64,000 bases of DNA from Pseudooceanicola sp. (GCF_029213205.1 NZ_JARGNH010000003.1:62001-126000); one strand, 5' to 3'. Counted from the stretch's first letter, positions 53,041 to 63,635 are shown. Notes: generated from the sequence alone by a model not told the origin. Numbers and translations: made by a program.

Positions 53041-56000
53041 TCAATAGTCTTTCTGAAAGTACAGCCCGATGCCGGTGTCGCCGCGATCGGTGACCTTGCC
53101 GCGCGCGGTGATGCTGTCGCTGACATCAAGGTTGATCGACAGGCTGGTGTCGCCATTCGAGGTGACCTCGACATCGGTATAGACATTCTCGGTGATGTAT
53201 TTCCCGGCGCTGAGCGTGGTTTCGCCATCTGCCGTCTGGTTGACGTCCAGATCATCCAGCGCAAAGGCCGACCGGATCTTGCCCGCCACCCCTTCATTGC
53301 CCGAGCCGGTCAATTCCGCCACCGCCGCCGCCAGCTTGGCCGCCTGCAGGATCGACAGAGACGACAGGTCGCGGTCAAAGAACAGCTGTGCCAGCACCTC
53401 GTCCTGGGGCAGGTCGGGCTGCGAGGCAAAGGTCACCTCGGGCGCCGAGGCGCTGCCTTCGACGGTGATGTCGATGGTGTAATCGGCGCTTTGATGCTGG
53501 GCCACCAGGCGGATCAGCGGATCGAATGCCCCGGCCATGCGCAGCCGCCCCTCGACCAGGTCGAGGCGCTTGGTCAGGATGTTGAGCCGACCGCGCACCA
53601 GGTCGATCTGGCCGACCGGGCGGACATCGGCGCTGCTGCCCAGCACCCGCAGTTCGCCGCGCATTTCGGCGTCGAGGCCGCGGCCGCGGATGAACATCGA
53701 CTGATCGGTGCGGATCAGCAGATCGAGGTTGAGCGTACCGCCGCCGCCGCCGCTGCTGCTGCCGTCGCTGATCAGCCCGGCGCGGCTGCGGGTCAGGCGG
53801 CTGGCCGAGGGTTCACCGATATGGGTGATCTCGGGAATCGCCTCGACGCCGCCGAACCCGCCTGAGGGGATGCGCATTTCGGTATCGCTCAACCCGATGA
53901 GGCCGCTCAGCGTGGCGCCCGCCGCCACCGGGCCGTTCAGCGCCAGATCGGCGTTGATCCGGGTCGACAGCAGCCCCTTGCGTTCGATGCGGGTATTGGC
54001 AAGCTGGATGCCGAGGTCGGCAGGGTAGGGCGCGCTCAGCTGCAGCGGGCCCGAGACGCTCAGGCGACCGCCGCCAACACTGCCGGTCAGCGCCAGATCG
54101 GCGCGCCCGGCGGCCAGGGTGATGGTGCCGGAAAGGGCTTCGCCGATCAGTTGCAATTCCGGCAGGACCAGCCGCCCACCGGCCAGGCTGAGCGGCCCGG
54201 ACAGCGCCGCCAGCCCCGGTTGGCCGTCAAGGCGCAGGTCGAACGTGGCGGCGCCGGTCGCCGATTGCGGCGCGATCAGCGCATTGGCCAGCGCCAACTG
54301 CGCCTGGCCCTTGATATCGAGGTCCACCGCGCCGCCGGGCAGTGCCACCTGACCGCCGATACTGGCGGCGATGCCGCCGGGGCCATCGGCCTGCAGTTCC
54401 AGGCTTGTGGCGCCGTCCGCCCGGTTGACCCGGCCGGACAGGCTCAACGGTCCGCTCAACCCGGTGGTCAGCCGCGCCACATCGTCAAGCCGGGCGTCAA
54501 AGCCGAGGTCGATCAGAGCCGCTGAGAGGCTGCCGCTGGTCTTGGCCGCAATCGCTGTGCCGTCAAACCGGGCCTCCTCAAGCGTCAGCGTGCCGCCGTC
54601 CAGCTGGGCACGGACGCTGACGGTGCTGATTCCGGCGAGCAGCGGATCGACCGCGCGATTGCCGATGCCGATGTCCTGGCCTTTGGCATCAAGCTGCAGC
54701 GCATAGGCGGTGCCCGCCTGCGTCGCGCTGGCGGTGAAGTCGAGCGGCCCGGCCCGGCCCTTGGTGAACAGCGCGGTGTTCGCCAGCCGTCCGGTGGCCT
54801 CAACCCGGCGCGCGCCGGCGGTCAGATTGCCATTCAGCGCGATATCGAGTTCGGCCGTGGTCAGCGCCAGCCGCTCAAGCAGCAGCTGCTCCCCGGCGCG
54901 CAGGTCCAGCGCCAGCGTGGTTTCCCCGGCAAACAGCGCATCCACGGCGGCGCTACCAATGCCGATGTCGCGCCCGCCGCCATCGGCGGTGACATGCCAG
55001 CCGTCGGTGCCCTCTTGGGCCACACCACTCAGGCGGATCGCCCCGGCCGTGCCGCCGGTGAACAGCGCCGAATTGTTCAGCCCCGCGGCAAAATCCACCC
55101 GGCGCTGGCCCGCCGTCAGATCGCCCCGGGCGGAGAGGTCGACCGCATCGGTTTTCAACCGGATGTCGCGCAGGAGCACCTGTTTCCCGGCGATCACGTC
55201 ATATCGAAAACTCGCTTCGCCGCCGAGCAGCAGGTCAGCCTGTGCCATGCCGGTCTTCAGATCGCGCCCGCCGCCGAGCCCGTGGATCCGCAGCCCTTCG
55301 GCACCCATCTCGACCGCGCCATCCAGGGTGACCGGGCCGCTGTCGCCGCCGGTGAAGATCCCGGCGTTTTCCAGCCGGGCGGCATAGCCGATGCTGCCGG
55401 ACTGGCTGGCCAATTGGCCCGAGGCCTGCAGCGACAACTCGGCATTGCTGAGGTCGAATTGGGTGATGTCCAACGCCTCGGTGCTGCGCGCGATGTCGAG
55501 GGAGAGCTTGGCTGGCGGGGTCAGCAACGGGTCCAGCGCCGCGATCCCGGTCGAGAGGCCTGTGGTGTCGCCTGCGGCGGTCAGGTGAAAGGTGCCGCCA
55601 AGGGCATCGGCGGCCAGGGTCAGCTCCAGCCCCGCCGCGCCGCTCAGATCGGTGCCGCTCAGCGCCGCAAAGGCCGAGAGGTCGCGCGCATCCAGCCCTC
55701 CCTTGGCGTCGATCAGCAGGGTGCCGTCGCCCGGTGCCAGGCTGGCGTCCAGCACCGCACCATAGCTTGCGCCGTTCAGCTCTAGCCCGGTCAGGCGAAA
55801 CGGCGTTCCCGCCTGCCAGGTCATCCCGGTGCGCCCCGTCAGCTGCGCGCCGATCGCCTGCGCCAGCGCCGGGTCATCGGCGTTGAGGCCGCTGGCGTCA
55901 AAGTTCAGCGCGGCGTCAAAGGCAGGGTCGCGACCCAGGGTGATGCGGCCATCCAGGGTCAGTGCAATCCGCTCTGCCGCATAGCCCGGCAGGTCCAGCC

Positions 56001-57144
56001 CGGCGAGGTCGAAACGCCCGCTGACGGCATCGCCTTGGGCCGCGTCAAACCGGGCTTCGATCAGCGCATCGCGCAGGTTGATCCCGGTGCCGAACGGCAA
56101 CAGCACCTCTGCACCGTCCGGGCTGGCGATCCGCCCGGTCAGGGCAAAGGCGTGGGGCTGGCCAGCGGCGTCGATCTGGCCCGCGCCAGCGAGGCTCAGC
56201 GCCGCGGCGCGCAGGTCGAAATCGGCCAATGTCAGCGCGCCGTCCGCGGCCCGTACCCCATCGGCATGCAGCGTCACCTCGGGGCCAAAGAAGTCACGGT
56301 ATTGCGGCAGGATCAACGCGGTAACATCGCCGTCGAGATCGGCGGCAAAGCCATGACCGCCGTCGCTGGTGCCGGTCAGGGTCACTTGGCCGTTCAACCG
56401 GTCGTCGCCGTCGGTGTTGAGCGCCAGCACCGCCTTGAAATCATCCAGCGGTCCGGCGCCGGTGACGCTGAGGTCGACCGAGGGCAGGCCGGGCAGATCG
56501 AGCATCCGTGCCGCCAGCCCGTCGGCGGGTTCGCGCAGCTGCAGATCCAGCGCCAGAGTAGCGGCACCGGGGTTATAATCGCCTTTCAGCAAGAAATCGC
56601 CGGGCTGATCGCTGCGCGTCACCACGATATCCGCCGCCGCGCCACCGTCGATGAGAGACAGCGCGCCGGAGAGGGTGAAGTCCGCCGCTTCGCCCAGCAC
56701 TGCGGCGCCGAGGCTGACCTTGCCCGCCGTCACCGCGCCAATGGTGACCGAGACCGGCAGATCGGGAATGGAGAAGCCCGAGGCCTCGGGCTTGGTGGTG
56801 GCCTCGCCCTTGGGCAGCCGGGTCAGGGTGATCGAGGCAGCGCTGAGTTCGCGCACCTCCAACCGGCCCGACAACAGCGCCGCGCGGGTCCAGTCCAGCA
56901 CCGCGTCGTTCAATTCCAGCCAGATGCCATCGTCGTCGGCGATGGTCATCCGCTTCAGCGTTGCCCGCGACGACAGCGCGCCCTCAAATCCGGTGATGTC
57001 GACCACCCGGCCGGTGCCAGAGAGGCTGTCCTGGATCAACCGGGTGAGGAACCCCTCGCCATCATCATCTTGCGCCAGCGACGGCGGCGCCATGGGCAGG
57101 ATCAGGGCCAGGATCAGGGCCAGGGCGAGACCAGCGCGGCGCAT
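53041..57144 (-). CDS. tamB: Translocation and assembly module protein TamB
   Basis: Large inner-membrane-anchored periplasmic protein that works with TamA in outer-membrane protein insertion and lipid traffic. The 1367-residue protein begins with a signal anchor (RRAGLALALILALILPMAPPSLAQ) and is made of repeated beta-rich segments (LDLRAGEQLLLERLALTTAELDIALNG and close variants at about 640-900). It ends in the conserved DUF490 domain (FASQPDLPQDEVLAQLFFDR, TDRGDTGIGLYFQKDY). Start 57144 overlaps the tamA stop in TGATG. Confidence 0.95.
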   Translation of the reverse strand: MRRAGLALALILALILPMAPPSLAQDDDGEGFLTRLIQDSLSGTGRVVDITGFEGALSSRATLKRMTIADDDGIWLELNDAVLDWTRAALLSGRLEVRELSAASITLTRLPKGEATTKPEASGFSIPDLPVSVTIGAVTAGKVSLGAAVLGEAADFTLSGALSLIDGGAAADIVVTRSDQPGDFLLKGDYNPGAATLALDLQLREPADGLAARMLDLPGLPSVDLSVTGAGPLDDFKAVLALNTDGDDRLNGQVTLTGTSDGGHGFAADLDGDVTALILPQYRDFFGPEVTLHADGVRAADGALTLADFDLRAAALSLAGAGQIDAAGQPHAFALTGRIASPDGAEVLLPFGTGINLRDALIEARFDAAQGDAVSGRFDLAGLDLPGYAAERIALTLDGRITLGRDPAFDAALNFDASGLNADDPALAQAIGAQLTGRTGMTWQAGTPFRLTGLELNGASYGAVLDASLAPGDGTLLIDAKGGLDARDLSAFAALSGTDLSGAAGLELTLAADALGGTFHLTAAGDTTGLSTGIAALDPLLTPPAKLSLDIARSTEALDITQFDLSNAELSLQASGQLASQSGSIGYAARLENAGIFTGGDSGPVTLDGAVEMGAEGLRIHGLGGGRDLKTGMAQADLLLGGEASFRYDVIAGKQVLLRDIRLKTDAVDLSARGDLTAGQRRVDFAAGLNNSALFTGGTAGAIRLSGVAQEGTDGWHVTADGGGRDIGIGSAAVDALFAGETTLALDLRAGEQLLLERLALTTAELDIALNGNLTAGARRVEATGRLANTALFTKGRAGPLDFTASATQAGTAYALQLDAKGQDIGIGNRAVDPLLAGISTVSVRAQLDGGTLTLEEARFDGTAIAAKTSGSLSAALIDLGFDARLDDVARLTTGLSGPLSLSGRVNRADGATSLELQADGPGGIAASIGGQVALPGGAVDLDIKGQAQLALANALIAPQSATGAATFDLRLDGQPGLAALSGPLSLAGGRLVLPELQLIGEALSGTITLAAGRADLALTGSVGGGRLSVSGPLQLSAPYPADLGIQLANTRIERKGLLSTRINADLALNGPVAAGATLSGLIGLSDTEMRIPSGGFGGVEAIPEITHIGEPSASRLTRSRAGLISDGSSSGGGGGTLNLDLLIRTDQSMFIRGRGLDAEMRGELRVLGSSADVRPVGQIDLVRGRLNILTKRLDLVEGRLRMAGAFDPLIRLVAQHQSADYTIDITVEGSASAPEVTFASQPDLPQDEVLAQLFFDRDLSSLSILQAAKLAAAVAELTGSGNEGVAGKIRSAFALDDLDVNQTADGETTLSAGKYITENVYTDVEVTSNGDTSLSINLDVSDSITARGKVTDRGDTGIGLYFQKDY

Positions 57145-58940
57145 CAGAATGCCTGCCCGATGCCGACATAGACGCCAAGGCCGGAGGGGCCGGTGACCGG
57201 CACGGCGACATCGACGCGGATCGGCCCGATCGGGGTGTAATAGCGCCCGCCGAGGCCGGCGCCACCATGCCAGGTGCCGCCGCCAAACTGGGTATCGGCG
57301 GCGACATAGCCATAATCGACAAAGCCGACGAGGCCGATCTTGCTGGTGATCTTGGCCCGCACCTCGCCCGACAGCCCGAGGAAACTGCGCCCGCCAACCT
57401 GCTGCCCGGCGATGGTGGAGCCGCCCAGCGATTGATAATCCTGGCCGCGCACGGTGCCGCCACCGCCGGAAAAGAACAGGTATTCCGGCGGGGTCCCGGA
57501 CAGCGGCGCCATCACCACTGACCCGGCCTGAACCCGTCCGGCCAGTGAAAACCGGTCGCTGCCCAGCGGCACATAGGCGCGCAGATCGGTGAACAGCCGC
57601 GCCCCGGTGTCGGAGCCGTCAAGACCAAAGAACGGCTTGGCCTCGGCGTTCAGGAAAAAGCCCCGGGTCGGATCAAGGTCATTGTTGCGCCGGTCCCAGG
57701 TGATCGCGGCGCGACCGATCAGATGGTTGAAATTGCGAGTGCCGTACGCGTCCGAGACATGCGCCAGCCGCAGGCCGATATCGGCGTCGAGGGTGATCTC
57801 CTCGCTGACAAAGCGCTGCACGCCGATTGTCGCCTCGGCCAGGTTCGACCAATAGGCCGGTTCGTCGACATGCTGCAGATTGGCGGCAAAGCGCAGGTTC
57901 ATGTCCGGGTGGCGAAAGGCCGGGCGGATCAGCGAGGCGGTGATCCCGTAATCAATGCCGTCGGTGTCGCCACCCAGCGTCCCGGTGTCCAGCCCCTTGA
58001 GTGAGGCATCGACCCGGAACCGTTCGGCGCCGCCCAGCAGATTGCGGTGCAGCCAATAGGTGGTGACCGAAGCGCCCTCGGTGGTGCTGGCCTCGACGCC
58101 AAAGCCAAAGCGGCGCGGCTTGGCATCCTCGACTGCGACGATCATGTCGAGGCTGGCATCGGGGTTCGGCTGTTCGGCCTCACTGACCACCGCCGAGCGA
58201 AAGGCGCCGGTGCGGCGCAGGCGGCGTTCGGCGGCGGCGACCTCATCGGGGGAGAATTGGGTGCCGGTTTCGATCCCGGCGATGGCGCGGATCCGCTCGG
58301 GGCGCACCTTGCTCGGGGTGGCGTCGCTGGCAATCTGCGTGGCACCAAAGCGCAGGCGCGGGCCGGGGTCGAGCGCGATGGACGCGCGGATCTCGGTCTT
58401 GGTATGGTTGGCGGTGATCTGCTGGCCCGCAACCCTGGCCTTGGCATGGCCAATCTCGCGCCAGCCGGTCACCCCGGCCTCGGCGGCCTTGCGCATCGCC
58501 GGGGTGGTCGCCAGCGCGCCGACGGCAAAGCCCGGTGCAGGCGTCGCGCCGCCGGGCAGCGGCGCGATCCGCGCCTCTGCAAAGCGATAGGCCGGGCCGG
58601 GGGTCACGGCGATCTCGATCCGGTCGATCTCGGGCAGTTTGTTCAGCACCGACAGCGCCGCGGCCTCGCGCCCGTCGACCTTGATCGATACGGCACCGCC
58701 GAAGCGCCCGGCGGCATAGAGCGCGGCGACCATGCGTTTGTAATCGGCCTGGGCCGCGGCCAGCAGCTCTTGCCCGTCACTGACCTCGCGGGCGATTGCC
58801 CCGACGCTGAGCGAGGCGTCGCGCAGCGCGCTCAACAAGGCCTTGTCGGCGCCCTCGGCTTTCACCTCGACCGTCGCCGCCGACAGGTCGGTGACGGAAA
58901 ATAAGCCTGCGGCCAAAGCGGCCAGGAGGGGGCGAAACAT
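57144..58940 (-). CDS. tamA: Outer-membrane assembly protein TamA
   Basis: Omp85-family outer-membrane beta barrel partnering TamB. The 598-residue protein has a signal peptide (FRPLLAALAAGLFSVTDLSAA), POTRA domains (about 22-260) and a 16-stranded barrel (about 270-598). The lid-lock-type motif is seen in FSGGGGTVRGQDYQSLG, and the final strand ends PSGLGVYVGIGQAF with the terminal aromatic. It is coupled to tamB by a 1-bp overlap. Confidence 0.95.
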   Translation of the reverse strand: MFRPLLAALAAGLFSVTDLSAATVEVKAEGADKALLSALRDASLSVGAIAREVSDGQELLAAAQADYKRMVAALYAAGRFGGAVSIKVDGREAAALSVLNKLPEIDRIEIAVTPGPAYRFAEARIAPLPGGATPAPGFAVGALATTPAMRKAAEAGVTGWREIGHAKARVAGQQITANHTKTEIRASIALDPGPRLRFGATQIASDATPSKVRPERIRAIAGIETGTQFSPDEVAAAERRLRRTGAFRSAVVSEAEQPNPDASLDMIVAVEDAKPRRFGFGVEASTTEGASVTTYWLHRNLLGGAERFRVDASLKGLDTGTLGGDTDGIDYGITASLIRPAFRHPDMNLRFAANLQHVDEPAYWSNLAEATIGVQRFVSEEITLDADIGLRLAHVSDAYGTRNFNHLIGRAAITWDRRNNDLDPTRGFFLNAEAKPFFGLDGSDTGARLFTDLRAYVPLGSDRFSLAGRVQAGSVVMAPLSGTPPEYLFFSGGGGTVRGQDYQSLGGSTIAGQQVGGRSFLGLSGEVRAKITSKIGLVGFVDYGYVAADTQFGGGTWHGGAGLGGRYYTPIGPIRVDVAVPVTGPSGLGVYVGIGQAF

Positions 58941-59121
58941 GGGGCCTGCTGCCTCAGCGATCTGTGTTGATCATTTTCAGCATAGATAGCACTTTTGCGG
59001 GCACTGACCAGCGTATCCGATCACTTAGTCCGGCGCTGGCCCGACTTGGGCGAAAAAGCGCGGGTTTGTGCCACCAGCGACACCGCGCCCCTGCGGTTCA
59101 GGGCGTGTTTTTGCGACACAG

Positions 59122-59150
59122 TTGACCTTGTCCGCCGCACAGGCTCTGAT
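59122..59150 (+). promoter_or_regulatory. Possible promoter of the HSL-type hydrolase gene
   Basis: TTGACC (59122-59127) and TCTGAT (59145-59150), spacing 17 nt, stand 29 bp before the ATG at 59179 in the tamA/hydrolase divergent gap. Confidence 0.35.
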
Positions 59151-59178
59151 TGCCGGGTAACAGTCGGAAGGGGCGCAG

Positions 59179-60129
59179 ATGATCGGACCGGTGCATGAGG
59201 AATTGTTGATCGGGCTCGAGGGCTTTACCGCCACCCGGTTCAGCGACGACAATCTGGCCGCCGCACGGGAGGTCCGCCGCGACGCGGTGCTGCCGATCGG
59301 CCCGCTGCCCGGGGTGATTTATGAAGAGCGCCATATTCCTGGCCCGACCGGCGCGCCGCAGGTGCGGGTGCTGGTCTATCAACCCGAGGCTGAGGGCGAG
59401 GACCGCCCGGCGATCCTGCATTTCCACGGCGGCGGTCTGATCGTCGGCTTGCCGGAGATGGGCCATGAACGCAACGGTCAGCTGGCGCGCGAGCTGAATT
59501 GCGTGGTGGTGTCGGTCGATTACCGCAAGGCGCCCGAAGCACCGTTTCCCGCCGGACCCGAGGACGGTTGGGCGGCGCTGAGCTGGCTGCGTGCCAATGC
59601 GCAGGATCTGGGGGTCGATCCGAGCCGCTGGGCGCTTCTGGGCGAAAGCGCCGGGGGCTGCATGGCCGCGACGATGGCGTTTATGGCGCGCGACCGCGCC
59701 GGGCCGGCGCCGCTGCTGCAGGTGCTGGTCTATCCGATGCTCGACGACCGTAGCGGCCAGGACCCGGTGCCTGCGGAAGCCGAGTGTCTGGTCTGGACCG
59801 ACACCTCGAACCGCTACGGCTGGTCCGCCTATCTGGATCAGGCCGCAGGCGGCGCCGATGTGCCGGTCAAGGCGGTTCCGGCGCGGCGCGACGATCTGGC
59901 CGGGCTGGCCCCGGCCTGGATCGGGGTCGGGTCGATCGACCTGTTTGCGCAGGAAAACCTCGATTACGCCCGCCGTCTGCTGGCCGCCGGGGTGGATTGC
60001 GAATTCCTGATGGTGCCGGGCGCCTATCACGCCTTTCAAAAGCTGGTTCCGGACGCCCCCATATCGCTCAGCTTCGAGGCCAATTATCAGGTCGCCCTGC
60101 GCCGCGCACTGACCCGCGCGCCGGGCTGA
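59179..60129 (+). CDS. Alpha/beta hydrolase, hormone-sensitive-lipase (HSL) group
   Basis: A 316-residue esterase. The oxyanion motif HGGG is at residues 83-86 and the nucleophile is S157 in LLGESAGGCMAA. VGSIDLFAQENLDYARRL carries the probable acid Asp, and GAYHAFQKL the His. This GESAGG variant (rather than GDSAGG) is frequent in the HSL group. GGAAGGGGC precedes the ATG. It is a stand-alone gene, divergent from tamA. Natural substrate unknown; short-chain esters are typical. Confidence 0.92.
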   Translation: MIGPVHEELLIGLEGFTATRFSDDNLAAAREVRRDAVLPIGPLPGVIYEERHIPGPTGAPQVRVLVYQPEAEGEDRPAILHFHGGGLIVGLPEMGHERNGQLARELNCVVVSVDYRKAPEAPFPAGPEDGWAALSWLRANAQDLGVDPSRWALLGESAGGCMAATMAFMARDRAGPAPLLQVLVYPMLDDRSGQDPVPAEAECLVWTDTSNRYGWSAYLDQAAGGADVPVKAVPARRDDLAGLAPAWIGVGSIDLFAQENLDYARRLLAAGVDCEFLMVPGAYHAFQKLVPDAPISLSFEANYQVALRRALTRAPG

Positions 60130-60402
60130 TCCGGGGCGCTGCTTTGTCTGGTCCTGACCGGAACGGCGACGGGTTGACGCCACGTTACCGGGGCGGTGAA
60201 ACCTGCCAAAACCGCGAAGATGCTGAAAAAAATATCATATGAGAAAGTGGTTTATCCGCTATCATGGGGGGGAATTGACGTGACCCTTGTGCCGGATGCT
60301 GGAAATGGCGCAGGATCAACTCATGGGCTGGCGTGGGGATGAGACAAGCCGATTACCTGCGGTCAGCCAAAACCTGAAGTGTCCACCAGAAGACGAGGCG
60401 GA

Positions 60403-61830
60403 ATGACCGGAATCGAATTCTTCGACGAGATGCTCGACAGCGCTGGCATGGCGCGGCGACCCTATTCCGATTACGCCGAATGGTTTGCGGGCGAAGACCC
60501 GAAATCGCTGATCAAGACCTCGACCGAGGCCGAAACCTTCTTTCGCCGGATCGGCATCACCTTCAATGTCTATGGTCAGAAGGGCGCCGACGAACGGCTG
60601 ATCCCCTTTGATATCGTGCCGCGGATCATCGCCGCCCAGGAATGGCGACAGTTGGAACGCGGCATCGAACAGCGGGTGCGGGCGATCAACGCCTTTCTGT
60701 CCGATATCTACAACCGGCAGGAAATCCTGAAAGCTGGTCGGCTGCCACGGGAAATCATCACCAACAACGCGGCATTCCTGCCGCAGATGATCGGGGTGTC
60801 GCCGCCGGGCGGCGTCTATACCCATATCGTCGGCACCGATCTGGTGCGCACCGGCGAAAACCAGTTCTATGTGCTTGAGGACAATTGCCGCACGCCGTCC
60901 GGGGTCAGTTACATGCTGGAAAACCGCGAAACGATGCTGCAGATGTTCCCTGATCTGTTCTCGAAAATGCGGGTGCGGCCGGTCAGCAACTATCCGATGG
61001 AGCTGCGCCGTTCGCTGTCGGAATCCGCGCCGCCGGGCTTTACCGGCTCCAAACCCTGCCTGGCGGTTCTGACCCCGGGGATCCACAATTCCGCCTATTT
61101 CGAACACAGCTTTCTGGCCGATCAGATGGGCGCCGAGCTGGTCGAGGCCTCGGATCTCAGGATCGTCGATGGCCGGGTCGCGATGCGCACCATCCGGGGG
61201 TACAAGCCCATCGACGTGATCTATCGCCGGGTCGATGACGATTACCTTGACCCGCTGAATTTCAATCCCGAAAGCCTGCTGGGGGTGCCGGGGATCATGG
61301 ATGTCTACCGCGCAGGCAATATCACCATCGCCAATGCGCCGGGCACCGGGATCGCCGATGACAAGGCGCTCTACAGCTACATGCCGGATATCGTGCAATT
61401 CTACACCGGCGAAAAGGCGATCCTGCAAAACGTGCCGACTTGGCGCTGCTCGGAACCCGACAGCCTGGCCTATGTGCTGGACCATCTGCCAGAGCTGGTG
61501 GTCAAGGAGGTGCATGGATCGGGCGGTTACGGCATGCTGGTCGGCCCCGCTGCCAGCAAAAAGGAACTGGCGGCATTCGAGGCCAAGTTGCGTGCCAAGC
61601 CGGACAATTACATCGCCCAGCCGACGCTGGCCCTGTCGACCGTCCCGATCATGACGAAATCCGGCCTGGCGCCGCGCCATGTCGACCTGCGCCCCTTCGT
61701 GCTGGTTTCACCAAAGTCGATCTATATCACCGCCGGCGGGCTGACCCGGGTGGCGCTGAAAGAGGGATCGCTGGTGGTGAATTCCAGCCAGGGCGGCGGC
61801 ACCAAAGACACCTGGGTCCTGGGGGATTAA
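60403..61830 (+). CDS. Circularly permuted type 2 ATP-grasp protein
   Basis: A 475-residue ATP-grasp ligase of the circularly permuted group, predicted to join a peptide or amino acid to another amine using ATP. Typical stretches are TFNVYGQKGADERLIPFDIVPR, VLEDNCRTPSGVSYMLENRE and VVKEVHGSGGYGMLVGPAASKKEL. Start 60403 (MTGIEFFDEML) follows GAGGCGG. It is the first gene of the Anbu cluster; its TAA overlaps the next ATG (TAATG). Its real substrate is not established for any close relative I know of. Confidence 0.9.
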   Translation: MTGIEFFDEMLDSAGMARRPYSDYAEWFAGEDPKSLIKTSTEAETFFRRIGITFNVYGQKGADERLIPFDIVPRIIAAQEWRQLERGIEQRVRAINAFLSDIYNRQEILKAGRLPREIITNNAAFLPQMIGVSPPGGVYTHIVGTDLVRTGENQFYVLEDNCRTPSGVSYMLENRETMLQMFPDLFSKMRVRPVSNYPMELRRSLSESAPPGFTGSKPCLAVLTPGIHNSAYFEHSFLADQMGAELVEASDLRIVDGRVAMRTIRGYKPIDVIYRRVDDDYLDPLNFNPESLLGVPGIMDVYRAGNITIANAPGTGIADDKALYSYMPDIVQFYTGEKAILQNVPTWRCSEPDSLAYVLDHLPELVVKEVHGSGGYGMLVGPAASKKELAAFEAKLRAKPDNYIAQPTLALSTVPIMTKSGLAPRHVDLRPFVLVSPKSIYITAGGLTRVALKEGSLVVNSSQGGGTKDTWVLGD

Positions 61831-62777
61831 TGGCCATGCTGGGACGCAATGCAGGTGGATTGTTCTGGATGTTCCGTTACCTGGAACGCAGCGAGAATAC
61901 CGCGCGCCTTCTGGACACCGGATTCCGGATCGCGCTGACCGCATCGGATGGCGCGGAAACGGAATGGGAAAGCATTATCAGCACCACCGGGGTGCGCGAA
62001 CAATATCTGGAAAAGTTCGACACCTTCGAGCAGGCGCAGGTGATCAATTACCTGCTGCGCGACAAGGACAACCCATCCTCGGTGATGTCGATGTTTGACG
62101 GCGCCCGCACCAATGCGCGGATGGTGCGCACCGCCCTGTCGTCCGAGGTCTGGGAGGCCACCAACGAGGCCTGGATGAACATCAAGCAGATCCTGGCGCG
62201 ACCGGTTTCGGTCAAGAATCTGGCGCAGGTTCTGGCCTCGATCCGGCAGCATTCCAGTCAGGTGCGCGGCGCCCTGCACGGCACCATGCTGCGCAACGAG
62301 ATTTTTGACTTTGCCCGCATTGGCACCTTTGTCGAACGGGCGGACAACACCGCGCGGATCCTTGACGTCAAATATTATGTGCTGTTGCCCTCGGCGGCCT
62401 TCATCGGGTCGAGCATGGACAATGCGCAATGGGAAACCATCCTGCGCTCGGTCTCGGCCTTCCGGTCTTTCCGTTGGCTGAACGAGGCCGAGACCACGCC
62501 GATGGCGATTGCGCAATTCCTGATCCTGGACCGGCGGATGCCACGGTCGCTGGCGTTCTGCTATTCCAAGATCAGCGGCAACCTGCGCTATCTGGCGCAG
62601 AACCATGTTGGCGAACTGCCCTGTCTGGAAATGGCGCAAGAGGCCTATGCCCGCCTCGACAATTGCGAGATCGAGTCGATCTTTGACGAGGGGCTGCACG
62701 AGTTTCTTGAGGCCAGTATCGGTGGCACCGCGCGGCTCGCCAGTCAGATCCAGCAGGATTTCCGATTCACCCGATAA
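61830..62777 (+). CDS. Alpha-E domain-containing protein
   Basis: A 315-residue all-helical alpha-E protein, beginning MLGRNAGGLFWMFRYLERSENTARLLDTGF, the family hallmark. A second conserved stretch is FDFARIGTFVERADNTARILDVKYY. The family always travels with the circularly permuted ATP-grasp protein and often with transglutaminase-like and Anbu genes; it is thought to be its partner, with no known activity. Start 61830 (MAMLGR) overlaps the previous stop; MLGR at 61836 is possible. Confidence 0.9.
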   Translation: MAMLGRNAGGLFWMFRYLERSENTARLLDTGFRIALTASDGAETEWESIISTTGVREQYLEKFDTFEQAQVINYLLRDKDNPSSVMSMFDGARTNARMVRTALSSEVWEATNEAWMNIKQILARPVSVKNLAQVLASIRQHSSQVRGALHGTMLRNEIFDFARIGTFVERADNTARILDVKYYVLLPSAAFIGSSMDNAQWETILRSVSAFRSFRWLNEAETTPMAIAQFLILDRRMPRSLAFCYSKISGNLRYLAQNHVGELPCLEMAQEAYARLDNCEIESIFDEGLHEFLEASIGGTARLASQIQQDFRFTR

Positions 62778-62794
62778 CAATGGGACAGGGTGCG

Positions 62795-63595
62795 ATGCGT
62801 CTGAAAATCTCTCATAAAACGGTCTATTCCTATGACCGGCCGGTGCATTACGCGCTGCAACAGCTGCGTCTGACCCCGCGTGAATCGATTGGGCAAAAGG
62901 TTCTGTCCTGGTCGCTCGAGGTGAGTGGTGCCAATCGCGAATTGTCGTTCGAGGACCAGTTCCGCAACCATGTCGATCTGCTGTCGATGCAGGAGTCGCA
63001 AAAGGTTGAAATCATCAGCCAGGGCGAGGTCGAGATCGAAGACCGCACCGGGGTGATCGGCAAGGGCCGCAGCATCACGCCGCTGTGGCTGTTTCAACAG
63101 AAAACCGATGCCACCGCGCCGGGCGCAACCATCCGGCGCTTGGTCCGCGACCTGGGCAAGACCGTCGAAGAGGATCAGCTGCAGGCGATGCACGACCTCT
63201 GCGCCGCGGTCGGCGAAGCGGTGGCCTATACCAAAGGCAGCACCGGCGTCGCCACCAGCGCCGAAGAGGCCCTTACCGCCGCACAGGGAGTGTGCCAGGA
63301 CCAGGCGCATGTGATGATCGCCGCCGCCCGGCTGATGGGGCGCCCGGCGCGCTATGTTTCGGGCTATCTGATGATGGACGGGGCCACCGACCAGGAGGCC
63401 AGCCATGCCTGGTGCGAGGTCTGGGTGGACGGGCTCGGCTGGGTCGGGTTTGACGTCGCCAACGAGGTCTGCCCGGATGATCGTTATGTCCGGGTCGCCA
63501 TCGGGCGCGATTATTCCGAGGCGGCGCCGGTGCATGGCCTGCGGCAAGGTGTGGCCGAAGAGGAGCTTTGCGTTTCCTTGCAAGTTCAGCAATAG
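62795..63595 (+). CDS. Transglutaminase-like cysteine peptidase family protein
   Basis: A 266-residue protein with an N-terminal beta domain (LKISHKTVYSYDRPVHYALQ) and a transglutaminase-like core. The triad is Cys in AAQGVCQDQAHVM, His in EASHAWCEVWVDG and Asp in WVGFDVANEV. Members of this group hydrolyse or transfer amide bonds, and this one is presumed to act on the product of the neighbouring ligase. I prefer the ATG at 62795 because GGGACAGGG precedes it; 62780 would add five residues. Confidence 0.9.
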   Translation: MRLKISHKTVYSYDRPVHYALQQLRLTPRESIGQKVLSWSLEVSGANRELSFEDQFRNHVDLLSMQESQKVEIISQGEVEIEDRTGVIGKGRSITPLWLFQQKTDATAPGATIRRLVRDLGKTVEEDQLQAMHDLCAAVGEAVAYTKGSTGVATSAEEALTAAQGVCQDQAHVMIAAARLMGRPARYVSGYLMMDGATDQEASHAWCEVWVDGLGWVGFDVANEVCPDDRYVRVAIGRDYSEAAPVHGLRQGVAEEELCVSLQVQQ

Positions 63596-63635
63596 AGTGC
63601 TCTCGCAGACTCACGGGCCAGGAGAGCCAAAGCGA